From CAZPKH01 sp964587165 (GTDB taxonomy: Bacteria > Bacteroidota > Bacteroidia > Bacteroidales > Muribaculaceae), in contig CAZPKH010000001.1 in assembly GCA_964587165.1 (NCBI GenBank), forward strand, positions 1 to 64,000: DNA of 64,000 bases, given 5' to 3'. The position numbers and the translations under genes were made by a program. Below are positions 17,670 to 27,355 of this stretch, piece by piece. Within the stretch, counting starts at the first letter, position 1. Each line of letters opens with the position of its first letter. The notes under the pieces were generated by a model that made no database searches, was not told the origin of the DNA, and saw only the letters and a list, made by a program, of their open reading frames with translations.

Positions 17670-19043
17670 ATGGAAATCAAATTCGACAAAACCTCCGACG
17701 TCAGCGGTCGTCTCACCGTCAGCATAGTCGAAGCCGACTATAAAGAGAACGTGCTCAAGAAACTTAAAGAGTATGGCCGTAACCATGCCATACCCGGTTT
17801 CCGCAAAGGTCATGTCCCCACTGCCGAGCTCAACCGCCGCTTCGGCCGTATGGTGACCTCCGACGTGATCAACCATGATGTTTACGAGGCTGTCCTCAAC
17901 TATATCCACGAAAACAAACTCGAAGTGCTCGGCGAGCCCGTGCCCACCGAGATTATCGAGATCGACCCCAAAAAGCAGGCAGATTATACCTTCACATTCG
18001 ACGTAGCTCTTGCTCCCGCTCTCGACATCAAGCTCGACAAATCAGTAAAAGTACCTTTCTACACCATCGACGTGACCGACGAGATGGTCGAGAACCAGTC
18101 GGAAGCGTTCCGCAAACGTTTCGGCGCACAGGTGCCCGGCGAAGAGTTTGAGGAAGATGCCCTCGTGAAAGGTGGCATCATGGAGCTCGACGCCGACGGC
18201 AAAGTGAAAGAGACCGAGGATGCCATTCAGGTGGTCAACGGCATACTTATGCCGCTGCACTTCGCCGACAAGGACGAGGCTGCCAAATTCGACGGCAAGA
18301 AGGTGGGCGACAAGGTTGTGTTCAACCCCGCAAAAGCTTGTGGCACAAACATCACCGAGCTCGCTTCGATGCTCAATATCGACAAGGCAAAAGCTGAAGA
18401 CGTGAAGGCCGACTTCGAGATGGCTATCTCCGAGTTTATCGTGGTGCGCAAAGCCGAGCTCGGCGAAGAGCTCTACAAGAATGTGTTCGGCCCTGACAAA
18501 GTGCACAACGAGGAGGAGTGGAAAGCTGCCGTCAAATCGCTGATAGAGCGCGACCTTGCCCCCAACTCGATGCAGCTCTTCGAGCGCGACTTCACCGACA
18601 AGATGATGGCTGAATACGGCGAGAAGATGGAGCTCCCCGTCGAAATCCTCAAAAAATGGCTCGTGATACGCAACGAGGGTCTCACCGATGAGAACATCGA
18701 CGAAGAGTTCAAGAAGATGGAGCCCGGCCTGCGCTGGCAGCTGATACGCGACGTGATGATCAATAAGACCGGTGTGAAAGTGACAGAGGACGACTTCAAC
18801 GCTTTTGCCACCCAGCTCGCACGCCAGCAGTTCGCTCAGTATGGCATGACCAACATCGACGATCAGACTCTGGCCGAATACGGCAAACGCATACTTGAGG
18901 ACCGCAACAGCCGCAACCGCATAGCCGAGAGCGTGCTGCAGCAGAAACTCATGAACGCCGTAAAAGAGCTTATCGATGCCGAGCCCAAAACTGTGTCGAT
19001 CGACGAGTTCCGCACCTTGGCTCAGGGTGAAAAAGCAGAATAA
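17670..19043 (+). CDS. tig: Trigger factor
   Basis: 457 residues. The N-terminal ribosome-binding domain contains the GFRKGHVP signature (near residue 45). The central FKBP-like domain is divergent, as is usual in Bacteroidota, and a long helical C-terminal chaperone domain follows (about 250-445). It binds nascent chains at the ribosome exit tunnel. Its own promoter precedes it, and clpP and clpX follow, the common tig-clpP-clpX order. Confidence 0.92.
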   Translation: MEIKFDKTSDVSGRLTVSIVEADYKENVLKKLKEYGRNHAIPGFRKGHVPTAELNRRFGRMVTSDVINHDVYEAVLNYIHENKLEVLGEPVPTEIIEIDPKKQADYTFTFDVALAPALDIKLDKSVKVPFYTIDVTDEMVENQSEAFRKRFGAQVPGEEFEEDALVKGGIMELDADGKVKETEDAIQVVNGILMPLHFADKDEAAKFDGKKVGDKVVFNPAKACGTNITELASMLNIDKAKAEDVKADFEMAISEFIVVRKAELGEELYKNVFGPDKVHNEEEWKAAVKSLIERDLAPNSMQLFERDFTDKMMAEYGEKMELPVEILKKWLVIRNEGLTDENIDEEFKKMEPGLRWQLIRDVMINKTGVKVTEDDFNAFATQLARQQFAQYGMTNIDDQTLAEYGKRILEDRNSRNRIAESVLQQKLMNAVKELIDAEPKTVSIDEFRTLAQGEKAE

Positions 19044-19068
19044 TAAAGCTACTTGAAAACAGTATCCG

Positions 19069-19099
19069 GGGTCGGGCTCACACATCATGAGACCGGCCC
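19069..19099 (+). terminator. Imperfect hairpin between tig and clpP
   Basis: Positions 19069-19079 and 19089-19099 pair over 11 bases with one G-U and one mismatch. No T-tract follows, so it may be an attenuating or RNA-stability element rather than a full terminator. Confidence 0.35.
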
Positions 19100-19207
19100 T
19101 GATTGTACAACATACTGCGGGTGTGAAACGTTATATTACTGTGCCCGCCCTGTTTTGGCACAATCTTTGTAGTTTCATACCGCATATATACATAACTTAT
19201 ACAGAAT

Positions 19208-19888
19208 ATGAAGAACGACTTTCGTAATTTCGCCGTTAATCATCTCGGCATGAACGGCCTTGCTCTCGATCAATACGCAGCCGCCACAAGTGCGTCGGCA
19301 AGCTATATCTCTCCTACAATCCTTGAGGAGCGTCAGCTCAACATGACACAGATGGATGTGTTCTCCCGCCTGATGATGGACCGCATCATATTCCTTGGCA
19401 CAGACGTGAACGACTATACCGCCAATGTGATTCAGGCGCAGCTCCTCTATCTCGACTCGGCCGATCCCGGCAAGGATGTTTCGATATACATCAACTCGCC
19501 CGGCGGATCGGTATACGCCGGTCTCGGCATATACGACACCATGCAGTATATCTCGAGCGATGTTTCCACCATATGCACCGGCATGGCCGCTTCGATGGCC
19601 GCTGTGCTTCTCGTTGCCGGCGAGAAGGGTAAACGTTTTGCTCTCAAGCACTCCCGCGTGATGATTCACCAGCCCATGGGTGGTGCTCAGGGTCAGGCAT
19701 CCGACATTGAGATCACAGCCCGCGAGATTCTCAAACTCAAGCACGAGCTCTATCAGATCATCGCCGACCACTCCGGCCAGTCGATTGAGAAAGTGGAGCG
19801 CGACTCGGACCGCGACTACTGGATGACTGCTCAGGAGGCTCAGGAGTACGGTATGATCGACCGTGTACTGATCCGCAACAAAAAATAA
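19208..19888 (+). CDS. clpP: ATP-dependent Clp protease proteolytic subunit
   Basis: 226 residues. Catalytic Ser129 is in GMAASMAAVLL, His154 in SRVMIHQPMGG, and Asp203 sits at the expected distance. The N-terminus is about 20-25 residues longer than in Escherichia coli and is probably removed. It forms the proteolytic barrel served by ClpX, whose gene starts 8 bp downstream. Confidence 0.95.
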   Translation: MKNDFRNFAVNHLGMNGLALDQYAAATSASASYISPTILEERQLNMTQMDVFSRLMMDRIIFLGTDVNDYTANVIQAQLLYLDSADPGKDVSIYINSPGGSVYAGLGIYDTMQYISSDVSTICTGMAASMAAVLLVAGEKGKRFALKHSRVMIHQPMGGAQGQASDIEITAREILKLKHELYQIIADHSGQSIEKVERDSDRDYWMTAQEAQEYGMIDRVLIRNKK

Positions 19889-19896
19889 GACAGCGG

Positions 19897-21165
19897 ATGG
19901 CAAAGAAATCTGAGTCACAACAGGCACGGTGCTCCTTCTGCGGAGCACCTGCTTCAAGCTCAATGGTGATGGTGCCGAGTGCGGTGCGTCAGGATGTCAT
20001 GATATGCGACAACTGCATTGATCAGATCCACGAGCTGCTTCAGGACTACCGCGGCTCTAATGCACCCAAGGCCAAAGGGGATGATCTTCCGCAGCTCGCA
20101 TCGCTACCCAAACCCAAGGAGATCAACGAGATGCTCGACCGCTATGTAATCGGTCAGGATGCCGCCAAGCGGTATCTCTCCGTCGCCGTCTACAACCATT
20201 ACAAGCGCCTGCATCAGCAGCTCAACGGCATAGAGGGCGGCGATCCTGATGTCGACATCGAGAAGTCAAATATCATCCTTGTCGGTCCTACCGGCACAGG
20301 CAAGACCCTGCTGGCAAAGACTATTGCCCGTATGCTCGATGTGCCTTTTACCATTGTCGACGCTACGGTGCTCACCGAGGCCGGATATGTAGGCGAGGAC
20401 GTAGAGAGCCTGCTCACGCGTCTGCTCCAGGCTGCCGACTACGATGTAGCCAAGGCAGAGCGAGGCATTGTCTTTATCGACGAGATAGATAAGATAGCCC
20501 GCAAGTCTGACAATCCGTCGATCACCCGCGACGTGAGCGGCGAGGGCGTTCAGCAAGGACTCCTGAAACTTCTCGAGGGATCGATTGTTAACGTGCCGCC
20601 GCAGGGTGGCCGCAAGCATCCCGAGCAGAAGATGATACCCGTCGACACCAAAAACATCCTTTTCATCTGCGGAGGTGCTTTCGACGGTATAGAGCGCAAG
20701 ATAGCTCAACGCCTCAACACCCACGTGGTGGGTTATGCAGGCGACGACACCAAAAAGCGCATCGACCGCGACAACATGCTCAGCCACGTTGCCCCGCAGG
20801 ATCTCAAGAGCTACGGCCTGATCCCCGAGATAATCGGCCGCTTGCCGATACTCACGCATCTCGATCCGCTCGATCGCGATGCGTTGCGCCGGGTGCTCAC
20901 CGAGCCTAAAAATGCGATAATAAAGCAGTACGAACAGCTTTTTGCCATGGACGGCATAAAACTGACGTTCGAGCCCGAAGCACTCGACCTGATCGTCGAC
21001 AAAGCTATCGAATATAAACTTGGAGCCCGCGGATTGCGTGCCATAGTCGAGTCGATAATGATCGATCCGATGTACGAGCTTCCCTCTACCGGCACCGACA
21101 CCTTCACCGTCACCGCCGAATACGCTGCCGATCAGCTCCGCAAAGCCAACTTCGAAGCCAACTGA
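19897..21165 (+). CDS. clpX: ATP-dependent Clp protease ATP-binding subunit ClpX
   Basis: 422 residues. A C4 zinc-binding domain (Cys 12, 15, 37 and 40) is followed by the AAA+ module with Walker A GPTGTGKT (130-137) and Walker B IVFIDEIDKIAR. The ClpP-docking IGF-type loop is not obvious by eye, though loops differ between phyla. The enzyme unfolds substrates and feeds them to ClpP. A strong hairpin follows the stop codon. Confidence 0.95.
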   Translation: MAKKSESQQARCSFCGAPASSSMVMVPSAVRQDVMICDNCIDQIHELLQDYRGSNAPKAKGDDLPQLASLPKPKEINEMLDRYVIGQDAAKRYLSVAVYNHYKRLHQQLNGIEGGDPDVDIEKSNIILVGPTGTGKTLLAKTIARMLDVPFTIVDATVLTEAGYVGEDVESLLTRLLQAADYDVAKAERGIVFIDEIDKIARKSDNPSITRDVSGEGVQQGLLKLLEGSIVNVPPQGGRKHPEQKMIPVDTKNILFICGGAFDGIERKIAQRLNTHVVGYAGDDTKKRIDRDNMLSHVAPQDLKSYGLIPEIIGRLPILTHLDPLDRDALRRVLTEPKNAIIKQYEQLFAMDGIKLTFEPEALDLIVDKAIEYKLGARGLRAIVESIMIDPMYELPSTGTDTFTVTAEYAADQLRKANFEAN

Positions 21166-21181
21166 CATCTCATAGAACTAT

Positions 21182-21221
21182 AACAGGAAGCCGGCCCTCA
21201 AAAAAGAGCCGGCTTCCTGTT
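21182..21221. terminator. Shared terminator between clpX and the lipoprotein gene
   Basis: A perfect 14-bp stem (21182-21195 with 21208-21221) closes a 12-base loop rich in A. It sits between convergent genes and can serve clpX; in the other direction the following bases are less T-rich. Confidence 0.75.
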
Positions 21222-21238
21222 TATATGAAATCGGGGGA

Positions 21239-21661
21239 TTATTTCTTTATGTAGGTTTCGACGTAGCCATCGTCGGTGAGGGTGAACTGACCGGGGGTGA
21301 TGGTTATCGCTCCTTCATCGTCGTAATCTGTGTCGCCGTACCAACGGATGAGCAGGTGGCCTTCTTTGCTTACGATATAATCAGTGAAATAGTCGGTTTC
21401 GGTCTCGGTGCCGTCGTGATCTATCTCGACTTCAGTAAGCGAGCCGGTACCGTCGGCATTAAACACGTAGGTAAGGGTTTCGACGTATGTAAACCCTCCG
21501 GAGGTAGAGGTCTCAACACTCTCCCATGTGCCGGTAAGCGGACGCGAGCCGGTGGGCACGTAAGCCACATCCTTATCGTCGTCATCGCCGCAAGAGGTGA
21601 AGGCGAATGTCAAGGCCGGAAGGATCAGCAGGGCAAAAGCCAGTTTGATAAACTTATTCAT
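21239..21661 (-). CDS. Small lipocalin-like surface lipoprotein
   Basis: 140 residues. The lipoprotein signal ends at Cys24, which is followed by four aspartates and a lysine (CGDDDDK), a pattern associated with surface lipoprotein export in Bacteroidota. The mature part has GTWESVETS, then NADGTGSLTEVE and an alternating beta pattern, as in small lipocalin-like domains. Ligand unknown. The DUF3127 gene ends 18 bp upstream on the same strand, so read-through is possible. Confidence 0.65.
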   Translation of the reverse strand: MNKFIKLAFALLILPALTFAFTSCGDDDDKDVAYVPTGSRPLTGTWESVETSTSGGFTYVETLTYVFNADGTGSLTEVEIDHDGTETETDYFTDYIVSKEGHLLIRWYGDTDYDDEGAITITPGQFTLTDDGYVETYIKK

Positions 21662-21679
21662 ATTCTAAGGTATTAAATA

Positions 21680-22063
21680 TCAGAAAGGCAGGTCGCCGGA
21701 GCCGCCGAGGTCGGGAGTGGCGGGGACGGGGGGGAAAGGTGCGGGGAAGCCTGCGGCGGGCGCACCGGGTGCCGGAGCCTGAGCAGCGGCAGCGGTATTT
21801 ACTTTTTCAGCTTTCCAACCGCGGATGCTTGTGTACCAGCGGTTCTGATACTCGCGGCTCTCTATGTCGAACGACAGTGTGATCTCGTCGCCTACCTGCA
21901 GAGGGTACTGGTCGGCGCGCTCACCGAAGAAGTCGAAGTGTACTTTCTTGGGATAGGTATCGTGTGTTTCAAGCACATATTCGCGTTTTTTCCACGAGTT
22001 GCCGGTCTTTGACACACCCGACATCTCGGGGAGGGCAACAATGATTTTTCCGGATATTTCCAT
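21680..22063 (-). CDS. DUF3127 OB-fold protein
   Basis: 127 residues. The first 95 or so match the Bacteroidota DUF3127 pattern: GKIIVALPEMSGVSKTGNSW, KREYVLETHDTYPKKVHFDF and QVGDEITLSFDIESRE. The fold is a predicted oligonucleotide-binding barrel like SSB. The tail is rich in Pro, Ala and Gly and ends GGSGDLPF, which is reminiscent of SSB C-terminal tips. A DNA or RNA role is inferred from this. It has its own promoter at 22090-22120. Confidence 0.8.
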   Translation of the reverse strand: MEISGKIIVALPEMSGVSKTGNSWKKREYVLETHDTYPKKVHFDFFGERADQYPLQVGDEITLSFDIESREYQNRWYTSIRGWKAEKVNTAAAAQAPAPGAPAAGFPAPFPPVPATPDLGGSGDLPF

Positions 22064-22089
22064 TATTCAGTTAGGTTTGTTGATTTCTG

Positions 22090-22120
22090 CAAATATAACG
22101 CTAAAACAGATGTTGACCAA
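22090..22120 (-). promoter_or_regulatory. Promoter of the DUF3127 gene
   Basis: Minus strand: TTG (plus 22118-22120), 20 bp, TATATTTG (plus 22090-22097). Confidence 0.65.
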
Positions 22121-22167
22121 CTTTTTCACACCGAAAGTTATCAACATGCGGTGAAGATGAGCTCTCC

Positions 22168-22767
22168 TCAGACTACCCGCGGCAGGCGGATAGGAGGCAA
22201 GGTCATAAGCCATTTATAGAGCGTGAAGCTTATAGCTGCGGAGAAGACGCCGATCAATGCTCCGGCAAGGATGTCGCCGGGATAGTGCACCCCCAAATAC
22301 ATGCGCGAGTAGCACATCAGGGCAACCCACGCGAAAAGAGCAATGGTGACGGCGCGGCGCCGGAAATATAGCGAAAGCATGGCTGCCACAGATATGGTGG
22401 TGGAAGCGTGGCACGACGGAAAGCCGAACCGTCCGCCACGATATTCGCCTACTACATGCACGAATTGCGACAACGGGTTGAGAGGATTGGACGGACGCAT
22501 CCGCTCAATGGCCGGACGAAGCAGTGTGGCGCATACCTGATCGCTAATGGCTACCGCAAGCCCTGCACAGAGAAGAAAAAGCAAACCGCGCCGAAAGCCG
22601 CTTTTGCGGATAACGAAGAATGCGACGATAAGTGCCGTAGGTATCCATAACCATTTGTTGGTCACGGTTTTCATGAATATGTCGGCTCCGGGAGAGTGTA
22701 TAGAGTTGATCCACAGCAGCAACTGGCTGTCAATGCGGTCCAAAATATCAATTATTGCAAGATCCAT
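22168..22767 (-). CDS. PAP2-family membrane phosphatase
   Basis: 199 residues, five to six membrane helices. The three phosphatase signature blocks are visible: LRPAIERMRP (with Arg in the usual first Lys place), FPSCHAS and SRMYLGVHYPGD. The histidines in the second and third blocks are the catalytic ones. Members dephosphorylate lipid pyrophosphates or phosphates such as undecaprenyl-PP or lipid A. It follows the MBOAT gene by 69 bp on the same strand and may be the last gene of that operon. Confidence 0.85.
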   Translation of the reverse strand: MDLAIIDILDRIDSQLLLWINSIHSPGADIFMKTVTNKWLWIPTALIVAFFVIRKSGFRRGLLFLLCAGLAVAISDQVCATLLRPAIERMRPSNPLNPLSQFVHVVGEYRGGRFGFPSCHASTTISVAAMLSLYFRRRAVTIALFAWVALMCYSRMYLGVHYPGDILAGALIGVFSAAISFTLYKWLMTLPPIRLPRVV

Positions 22768-22836
22768 TTCCTATATCTATCATTATAAGTCTTATCTAAC
22801 AACGCTGATATTAGCATGTTTAGTATACGAATCGGC

Positions 22837-24312
22837 TTAGAATTGGAAATATATGAAAGGTGCCACATCCTGACTCATGAACTGTATGACGAGCTGCACC
22901 ACAACGATAAATATTGCAAGTTTGAGCAGCCAGTGCGCGGCGATAAACCGGTCGCACAGCGAATCAACGACACGTGCGGGAAGCGCGTGAGCGCCGATAA
23001 TCACACCCATCATTATCAGCCATACGTAGCGCACCTGCACGAACGGCCAAATGTATGCCAGATCGAAGTTTGTGAAGATATTTTTGATGATGAGCCAGGA
23101 GTCGGTCCATGAGTCGGCTCTGAAAAATACCCACAGCAGCGACACGTATATCATCGTTACGCTCCATGCCGCAGCTTTGATCCACCACGAGCGGGGAAGC
23201 TTGTCGAGCCACGGTTTGCACAGTTTATGTACCGCCAGACCGACACCGTGCATAGCTCCCCAGAACACAAATTTCCAGGCCGCGCCATGCCACAGGCCGC
23301 CGACGAGCATTGTCAGGAAGTTGTTCAGATACGTGCGCACCTTCCCTTTGCGGTTGCCTCCCAAGGGGATATACACATAGTCGCGAAGCCATGTCGAGAG
23401 CGAAATATGCCAGCGACGCCAGAACTCCGTGAGGTTCTTCGACTTGTATGGGAAGTCGAAATTCTTCATCAGCTTGAACCCCATGATAAGAGCGATACCG
23501 ATCGCCATATCGGAGTAGCCGGAGAAGTCGCAATATATCTGCATGGTATATCCTATCACACCCATCAGGCTCTCGAAGCCGGAATAACCGGTGGGCGAAT
23601 TGAATATCAGATCGTTGTACTGAGCGATATAATCGGCTATAAGAGCTTTTTTAACAACACCGAGCAGTATGAGCCACAATCCGGTATACAGCTCCGTACG
23701 GCTTGCCTCGTTGCGCTGCCTGATCTGCGGTATGAAGTAGTCGGCGCGTACGATAGGGCCGGCCACCAATGCAGGGAAAAACGAAAGGAAAAACAGATAT
23801 TCAAGCCATGTTGCGGTAGGGGCAAGGCGTCCTTTGTACACATCCACCACATAGCTTATCGACTGAAATGTATAGAACGAAATACCGACCGGGAGTATAA
23901 TGTCAAGCGGCTGAAAATTACCCCCGACCATGCTGTTCCAGTTCCATAGGAAGAAATTGGCGTATTTGAAATAGCCTAATATTGAGAGCGACGTGCACAC
24001 CGACACCCACATGCAGAGCCGTCGCACCCATTTCTGTTCGACAGCCGCCATGACTTTTGACAGGTACCAGTCGACAAGCGATGTGCATATCAGCAGTATG
24101 AAGAAGATACCGCTCGACTTGTAGTAGAAATAGAGGCTGAAGAGCACCACGAAAGTGATCATCTGCCACAATCTGCGACGCATCACAGCGTATATCGGCA
24201 TAAGCACCAGAAAAAGTGCCCAGAAAAGCCCCGAAGAGAAGATCATGGGGTGCCGGGCATCGTATGCCAGCAGTTCGCCGATATTAGAGAATATTGTCGA
24301 TATGGTTTCCAC
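22837..24312 (-). CDS. MBOAT-family O-acyltransferase (AlgI/DltB-like)
   Basis: 491 residues with about ten membrane helices. The AlgI signature is present: FWRRWHISLSTWLRDYVYIPLGG near residue 300 and the catalytic histidine in LVGGLWHGAAWKFVFWG near 340. Such proteins move acyl groups across the membrane onto polysaccharides or other cell-surface polymers. The SGNH hydrolase-like protein encoded directly upstream (9 bp) is a natural partner, as with AlgJ/AlgX or DltD. Confidence 0.9.
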   Translation of the reverse strand: METISTIFSNIGELLAYDARHPMIFSSGLFWALFLVLMPIYAVMRRRLWQMITFVVLFSLYFYYKSSGIFFILLICTSLVDWYLSKVMAAVEQKWVRRLCMWVSVCTSLSILGYFKYANFFLWNWNSMVGGNFQPLDIILPVGISFYTFQSISYVVDVYKGRLAPTATWLEYLFFLSFFPALVAGPIVRADYFIPQIRQRNEASRTELYTGLWLILLGVVKKALIADYIAQYNDLIFNSPTGYSGFESLMGVIGYTMQIYCDFSGYSDMAIGIALIMGFKLMKNFDFPYKSKNLTEFWRRWHISLSTWLRDYVYIPLGGNRKGKVRTYLNNFLTMLVGGLWHGAAWKFVFWGAMHGVGLAVHKLCKPWLDKLPRSWWIKAAAWSVTMIYVSLLWVFFRADSWTDSWLIIKNIFTNFDLAYIWPFVQVRYVWLIMMGVIIGAHALPARVVDSLCDRFIAAHWLLKLAIFIVVVQLVIQFMSQDVAPFIYFQF

Positions 24313-24321
24313 GAAGCAGTA

Positions 24322-25122
24322 TCATCTAAGGGGTTGAAGCACTACGACTCGATCCGGGCGGCCTTTGAACCCGGCGGGGGGAGCATCAAGACGTATCGGA
24401 TGTTCGGCATGCGCCGGCATCCATCGGGCTATCGAATCCATCCACAACTTTGCCGAAGCGTGGGTTGGGTGGGCGCCGTCCTTCTCACGGTCGAAATGCA
24501 TTCCATCGCTCTTGAAGTATCGTCCCTGCGGTACATTCTCGGCTATCATCTCATTGATGCCGGTATCTTTCTTCCAGTTCGGTGGTCCGATCCAGACATA
24601 CGGTATATCGCCGATCTGACGCAGGAACGACTTGACGAACTTATCCCTCTTTTCCTTAATATCGCTTACGAAAAGCTCATTTGCTCCCAAGCTTATGAAG
24701 ATGAAAGTAGGCTTGAACTGGTTTAGGTATACTCTGAGCGTATCAGAGTTGCCCCAATACTCACTCGTCGAGCTGTACCATATCACAGAGTTCAGCTTGT
24801 GCCCGTTATGCTTGGCATAAGCGCCGAGGGCGGGGTTTAGCCCTTCGAGCATCGAGTCGCCGATTATCAGGATCGACTGCGCAGCAGTATCAACTTCTGC
24901 GGGGAAAGTTTGTGCCTTAATCTCGGCGGCGGCCGCCTGCAGGTCACTTCCCGAAGCGTCGGCAGTCGTATCAGGCTGCTGAGTGAGGCGGTCGGCAATA
25001 CCTGAGGATTTTATCTCGAGATCGCCTATACTCACGCGTCGGTCGTTGTCCAGACACGAATATGCTGCAATTATTACAAATGCGACAAGCAGCAAAGCCC
25101 AAAGGTGAAAATAATGCTTCAT
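24322..25122 (-). CDS. SGNH/GDSL hydrolase-like acyl-transfer partner
   Basis: 266 residues with an N-terminal membrane anchor or lipoprotein-like signal (AAYSC, Cys23). Block I is IIGDSMLEG with the nucleophile Ser; SLGANE supplies the Asn block; DGAHPTHASAKLW supplies the catalytic Asp-His pair. It is exported, so it likely completes acetyl transfer outside the membrane together with the MBOAT protein. It overlaps the upstream glycosyltransferase gene by 4 bp (ATGA). Confidence 0.85.
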   Translation of the reverse strand: MKHYFHLWALLLVAFVIIAAYSCLDNDRRVSIGDLEIKSSGIADRLTQQPDTTADASGSDLQAAAAEIKAQTFPAEVDTAAQSILIIGDSMLEGLNPALGAYAKHNGHKLNSVIWYSSTSEYWGNSDTLRVYLNQFKPTFIFISLGANELFVSDIKEKRDKFVKSFLRQIGDIPYVWIGPPNWKKDTGINEMIAENVPQGRYFKSDGMHFDREKDGAHPTHASAKLWMDSIARWMPAHAEHPIRLDAPPAGFKGRPDRVVVLQPLR

Positions 25123-26231
25123 TTCGCTTTCTTCGATTTGTCGGCCACCTGACGATATAAATCCTCGGTCTGCTGTGCGATAGTATCCCAGTTGTAAGGC
25201 GACAGATCATATTCGCGCGGCGTGGCTTCAGCTTCGATCTTTCGCTTAAGGGCAGATGTGAGACTGTCGATGTCGCCCACATGAAAGAAGTCGGCATCTG
25301 CGTCAAGACAATCCAGGCGGTTTGCAGGTATGTCGCTCACCACTACATCAAGATTGTAGCTCATCGCTTCAAGAAGAGCTATCGGCAGCCCCTCATGATA
25401 CGACGGCATCGCGAAAAGAGCCGCATGGCTGAGCACCTGGCGCAGAGGCTCGCCTTTGATATAACCGGTGAGCACAACACCGGCCTCGCGGGCCTGCTGC
25501 TTGAGCCGCCGCGAGTAGTCGTCCTCATGATCGGTATCGCCGGCTATCACCAGCTTAATATCATCTCTCCCGAGCTTAGTATACGCCTCTATAAGATCGT
25601 GAAAACCTTTCTCCTCAACGAAGCGCCCCACTGCGAGTATATACTTACCCGGCTCGACACCAATGGTTTTAAGATAATCCGTCGAAGTCGCTTTTACCGG
25701 CGTATTAACCCCGTTAAATATCAGGTCGGTATCTTCACGCCCGTAATTATCAGCCAAAATTGCCGCGATCACTTTCGAGATCACTATCACACGGTTGGAG
25801 TAGCGGGCACCCATGCGCTCGCCGGTCTTAAGGACGAATTTGGCGAGACGTCCCCACTTCTGGCGATCGTAATCGGGGCCATGGTTGGTGCTGACGACCT
25901 TCATTCCCATCAGGCGCGCAAAAGGGGTCATGATAGCCGGACCGATGGCATGTATGTGCAGAATGTCGGGCTTGAGCTGCCGTGCCTTTATGATGGCAAG
26001 GAAAGTATGTATGATAGCCTCGATGCTCTTACGCTTTGGAGCATACACATCGATAAGTCTTACCCCACGGTATTGAGCCGTGCGGTTGGCATCGGTGACG
26101 TATGGCGTGCGGCGTATCACTGTCACGTCGTGACCCATAGCTGCGAGCCTCGGGTACAGCTCCTCACAGTGTGTTTCGACGCCCCCCGGTATGTCGGGAA
26201 TGCCGCGCGTACCGGCCACTACGATTTTCAT
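25119..26231 (-). CDS. Family 4 glycosyltransferase
   Basis: 370 residues, two Rossmann-like halves. The N-terminal GTRGIPDIPGGVETHCEELY segment is typical of the DUF1972/GT4 subgroup used in polysaccharide synthesis. The C-terminal half has GRFVEEKGFHDLIEAY and the nucleotide-sugar binding EX7E-type motif in YHEGLPIALLEAMSY. It is a cytoplasmic retaining transferase. Sugar donor and acceptor are unknown. Confidence 0.88.
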   Translation of the reverse strand: MKIVVAGTRGIPDIPGGVETHCEELYPRLAAMGHDVTVIRRTPYVTDANRTAQYRGVRLIDVYAPKRKSIEAIIHTFLAIIKARQLKPDILHIHAIGPAIMTPFARLMGMKVVSTNHGPDYDRQKWGRLAKFVLKTGERMGARYSNRVIVISKVIAAILADNYGREDTDLIFNGVNTPVKATSTDYLKTIGVEPGKYILAVGRFVEEKGFHDLIEAYTKLGRDDIKLVIAGDTDHEDDYSRRLKQQAREAGVVLTGYIKGEPLRQVLSHAALFAMPSYHEGLPIALLEAMSYNLDVVVSDIPANRLDCLDADADFFHVGDIDSLTSALKRKIEAEATPREYDLSPYNWDTIAQQTEDLYRQVADKSKKAK

Positions 26232-26252
26232 ATTTGGCAGGAGTAAGTGTGA

Positions 26253-27326
26253 TTATTTGGAGGTCTCTGTTTCGCGGCCAAGGTTGCCCTGACGCGGATC
26301 CTGCCCCACATCATACCATGTTTTGTCGAGAGAAGCCTCCTTGCCGAGCATCGAGCGAAGTTTGTTTTTGAGAGCCCACTTTGCAGGGTGACGCAGATAT
26401 TTCTTCATCACAGGCGAGGCAGTGCCCACCATCCAGCAGTTTTTGGGGCAGCAACGCACCTTCGCACGCACCTTCTCAGCTTGCTCGGAGCGCCATATAG
26501 TCATGAAATCGGCATCGTGGATATTACCCATCGACTCTTTCCAGAATTTCTCTTCAAGGCCGTTGCAGGGGTACACCTCTCCCCACGGATCGATAAAGAA
26601 GTTGGCCATTCCGGCCTCGCAGGGGAGCATTCGGCGCCCCCCTTCAATATAGTTTATCAGACCCATATTGAAGAACGCGCGAAACCACGATTTGGGATGT
26701 TTCTCCTTAAGCTGCCATTCGATCAGCTGCTCAAAGTTGCGGCACACCTCATCGCGATTGGTTATCACGTTGTCATCTTTATGGAAGTAGTAAGAGTTGT
26801 GGAAAGCGGCTGTAGCAAACTCCATGCCGAGCGACTTCGAAAGCTGGTACAGCGAGAGCATGTCGTGTGAGTTATTGTTTGACACGGTACAACCGAAGCC
26901 TATATCTTTCAGCCCCATATCTTTAAGGCGCAACAGAGTGCGCAGACCTTTGTCGAAGCCGCCGGCATGACCGCGCAGCTCATCGTTCTTCTCCGAAAGA
27001 CCTTCGATCGAAATACGTATACCAATATTGGGGAATCGCTCAGCGAGTTTTATAACCCGATCCTCAAACCATCCGGACGTAGAGATGACGATGCGGTCGG
27101 TATGACGGTAGCATTCCTCGACGATTTCGGCCAGATCTTCGCGGATAAAAGGCTCTCCGCCGGTGAGGTTTATAAATTTGAGTTTCGGCAGCGTACGGAG
27201 ATCTTCTGCTTTAATCTCCTCATGCTTGTCGGTAGGGTTCTTCCATATATTGCACATTTTGCAACGCATCGGGCATCTGTAGGTCAGTATTATTGATGCG
27301 TCGGTAGGTGTGGGTATGTTATTCAT
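26253..27326 (-). CDS. Radical SAM protein with SPASM-like C-terminus
   Basis: 357 residues. The radical SAM cluster motif CxxxCxxC is at Cys18, 22 and 25 (YRCPMRCKMCNIWK), followed by LTGGEPFIRED. The C-terminal part has extra cysteines (MLPCEAGMANFF, VYPCNGLE, and CCPKNC) fitting an auxiliary-cluster SPASM or twitch domain. It is the first gene of the cluster that runs on to GT4, SGNH and MBOAT; its target, a polymer building block or a peptide, cannot be told. Confidence 0.85.
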   Translation of the reverse strand: MNNIPTPTDASIILTYRCPMRCKMCNIWKNPTDKHEEIKAEDLRTLPKLKFINLTGGEPFIREDLAEIVEECYRHTDRIVISTSGWFEDRVIKLAERFPNIGIRISIEGLSEKNDELRGHAGGFDKGLRTLLRLKDMGLKDIGFGCTVSNNNSHDMLSLYQLSKSLGMEFATAAFHNSYYFHKDDNVITNRDEVCRNFEQLIEWQLKEKHPKSWFRAFFNMGLINYIEGGRRMLPCEAGMANFFIDPWGEVYPCNGLEEKFWKESMGNIHDADFMTIWRSEQAEKVRAKVRCCPKNCWMVGTASPVMKKYLRHPAKWALKNKLRSMLGKEASLDKTWYDVGQDPRQGNLGRETETSK

Positions 27327-27355
27327 GTTGTATTTGCAGTTGGTTTTGTAGTTTA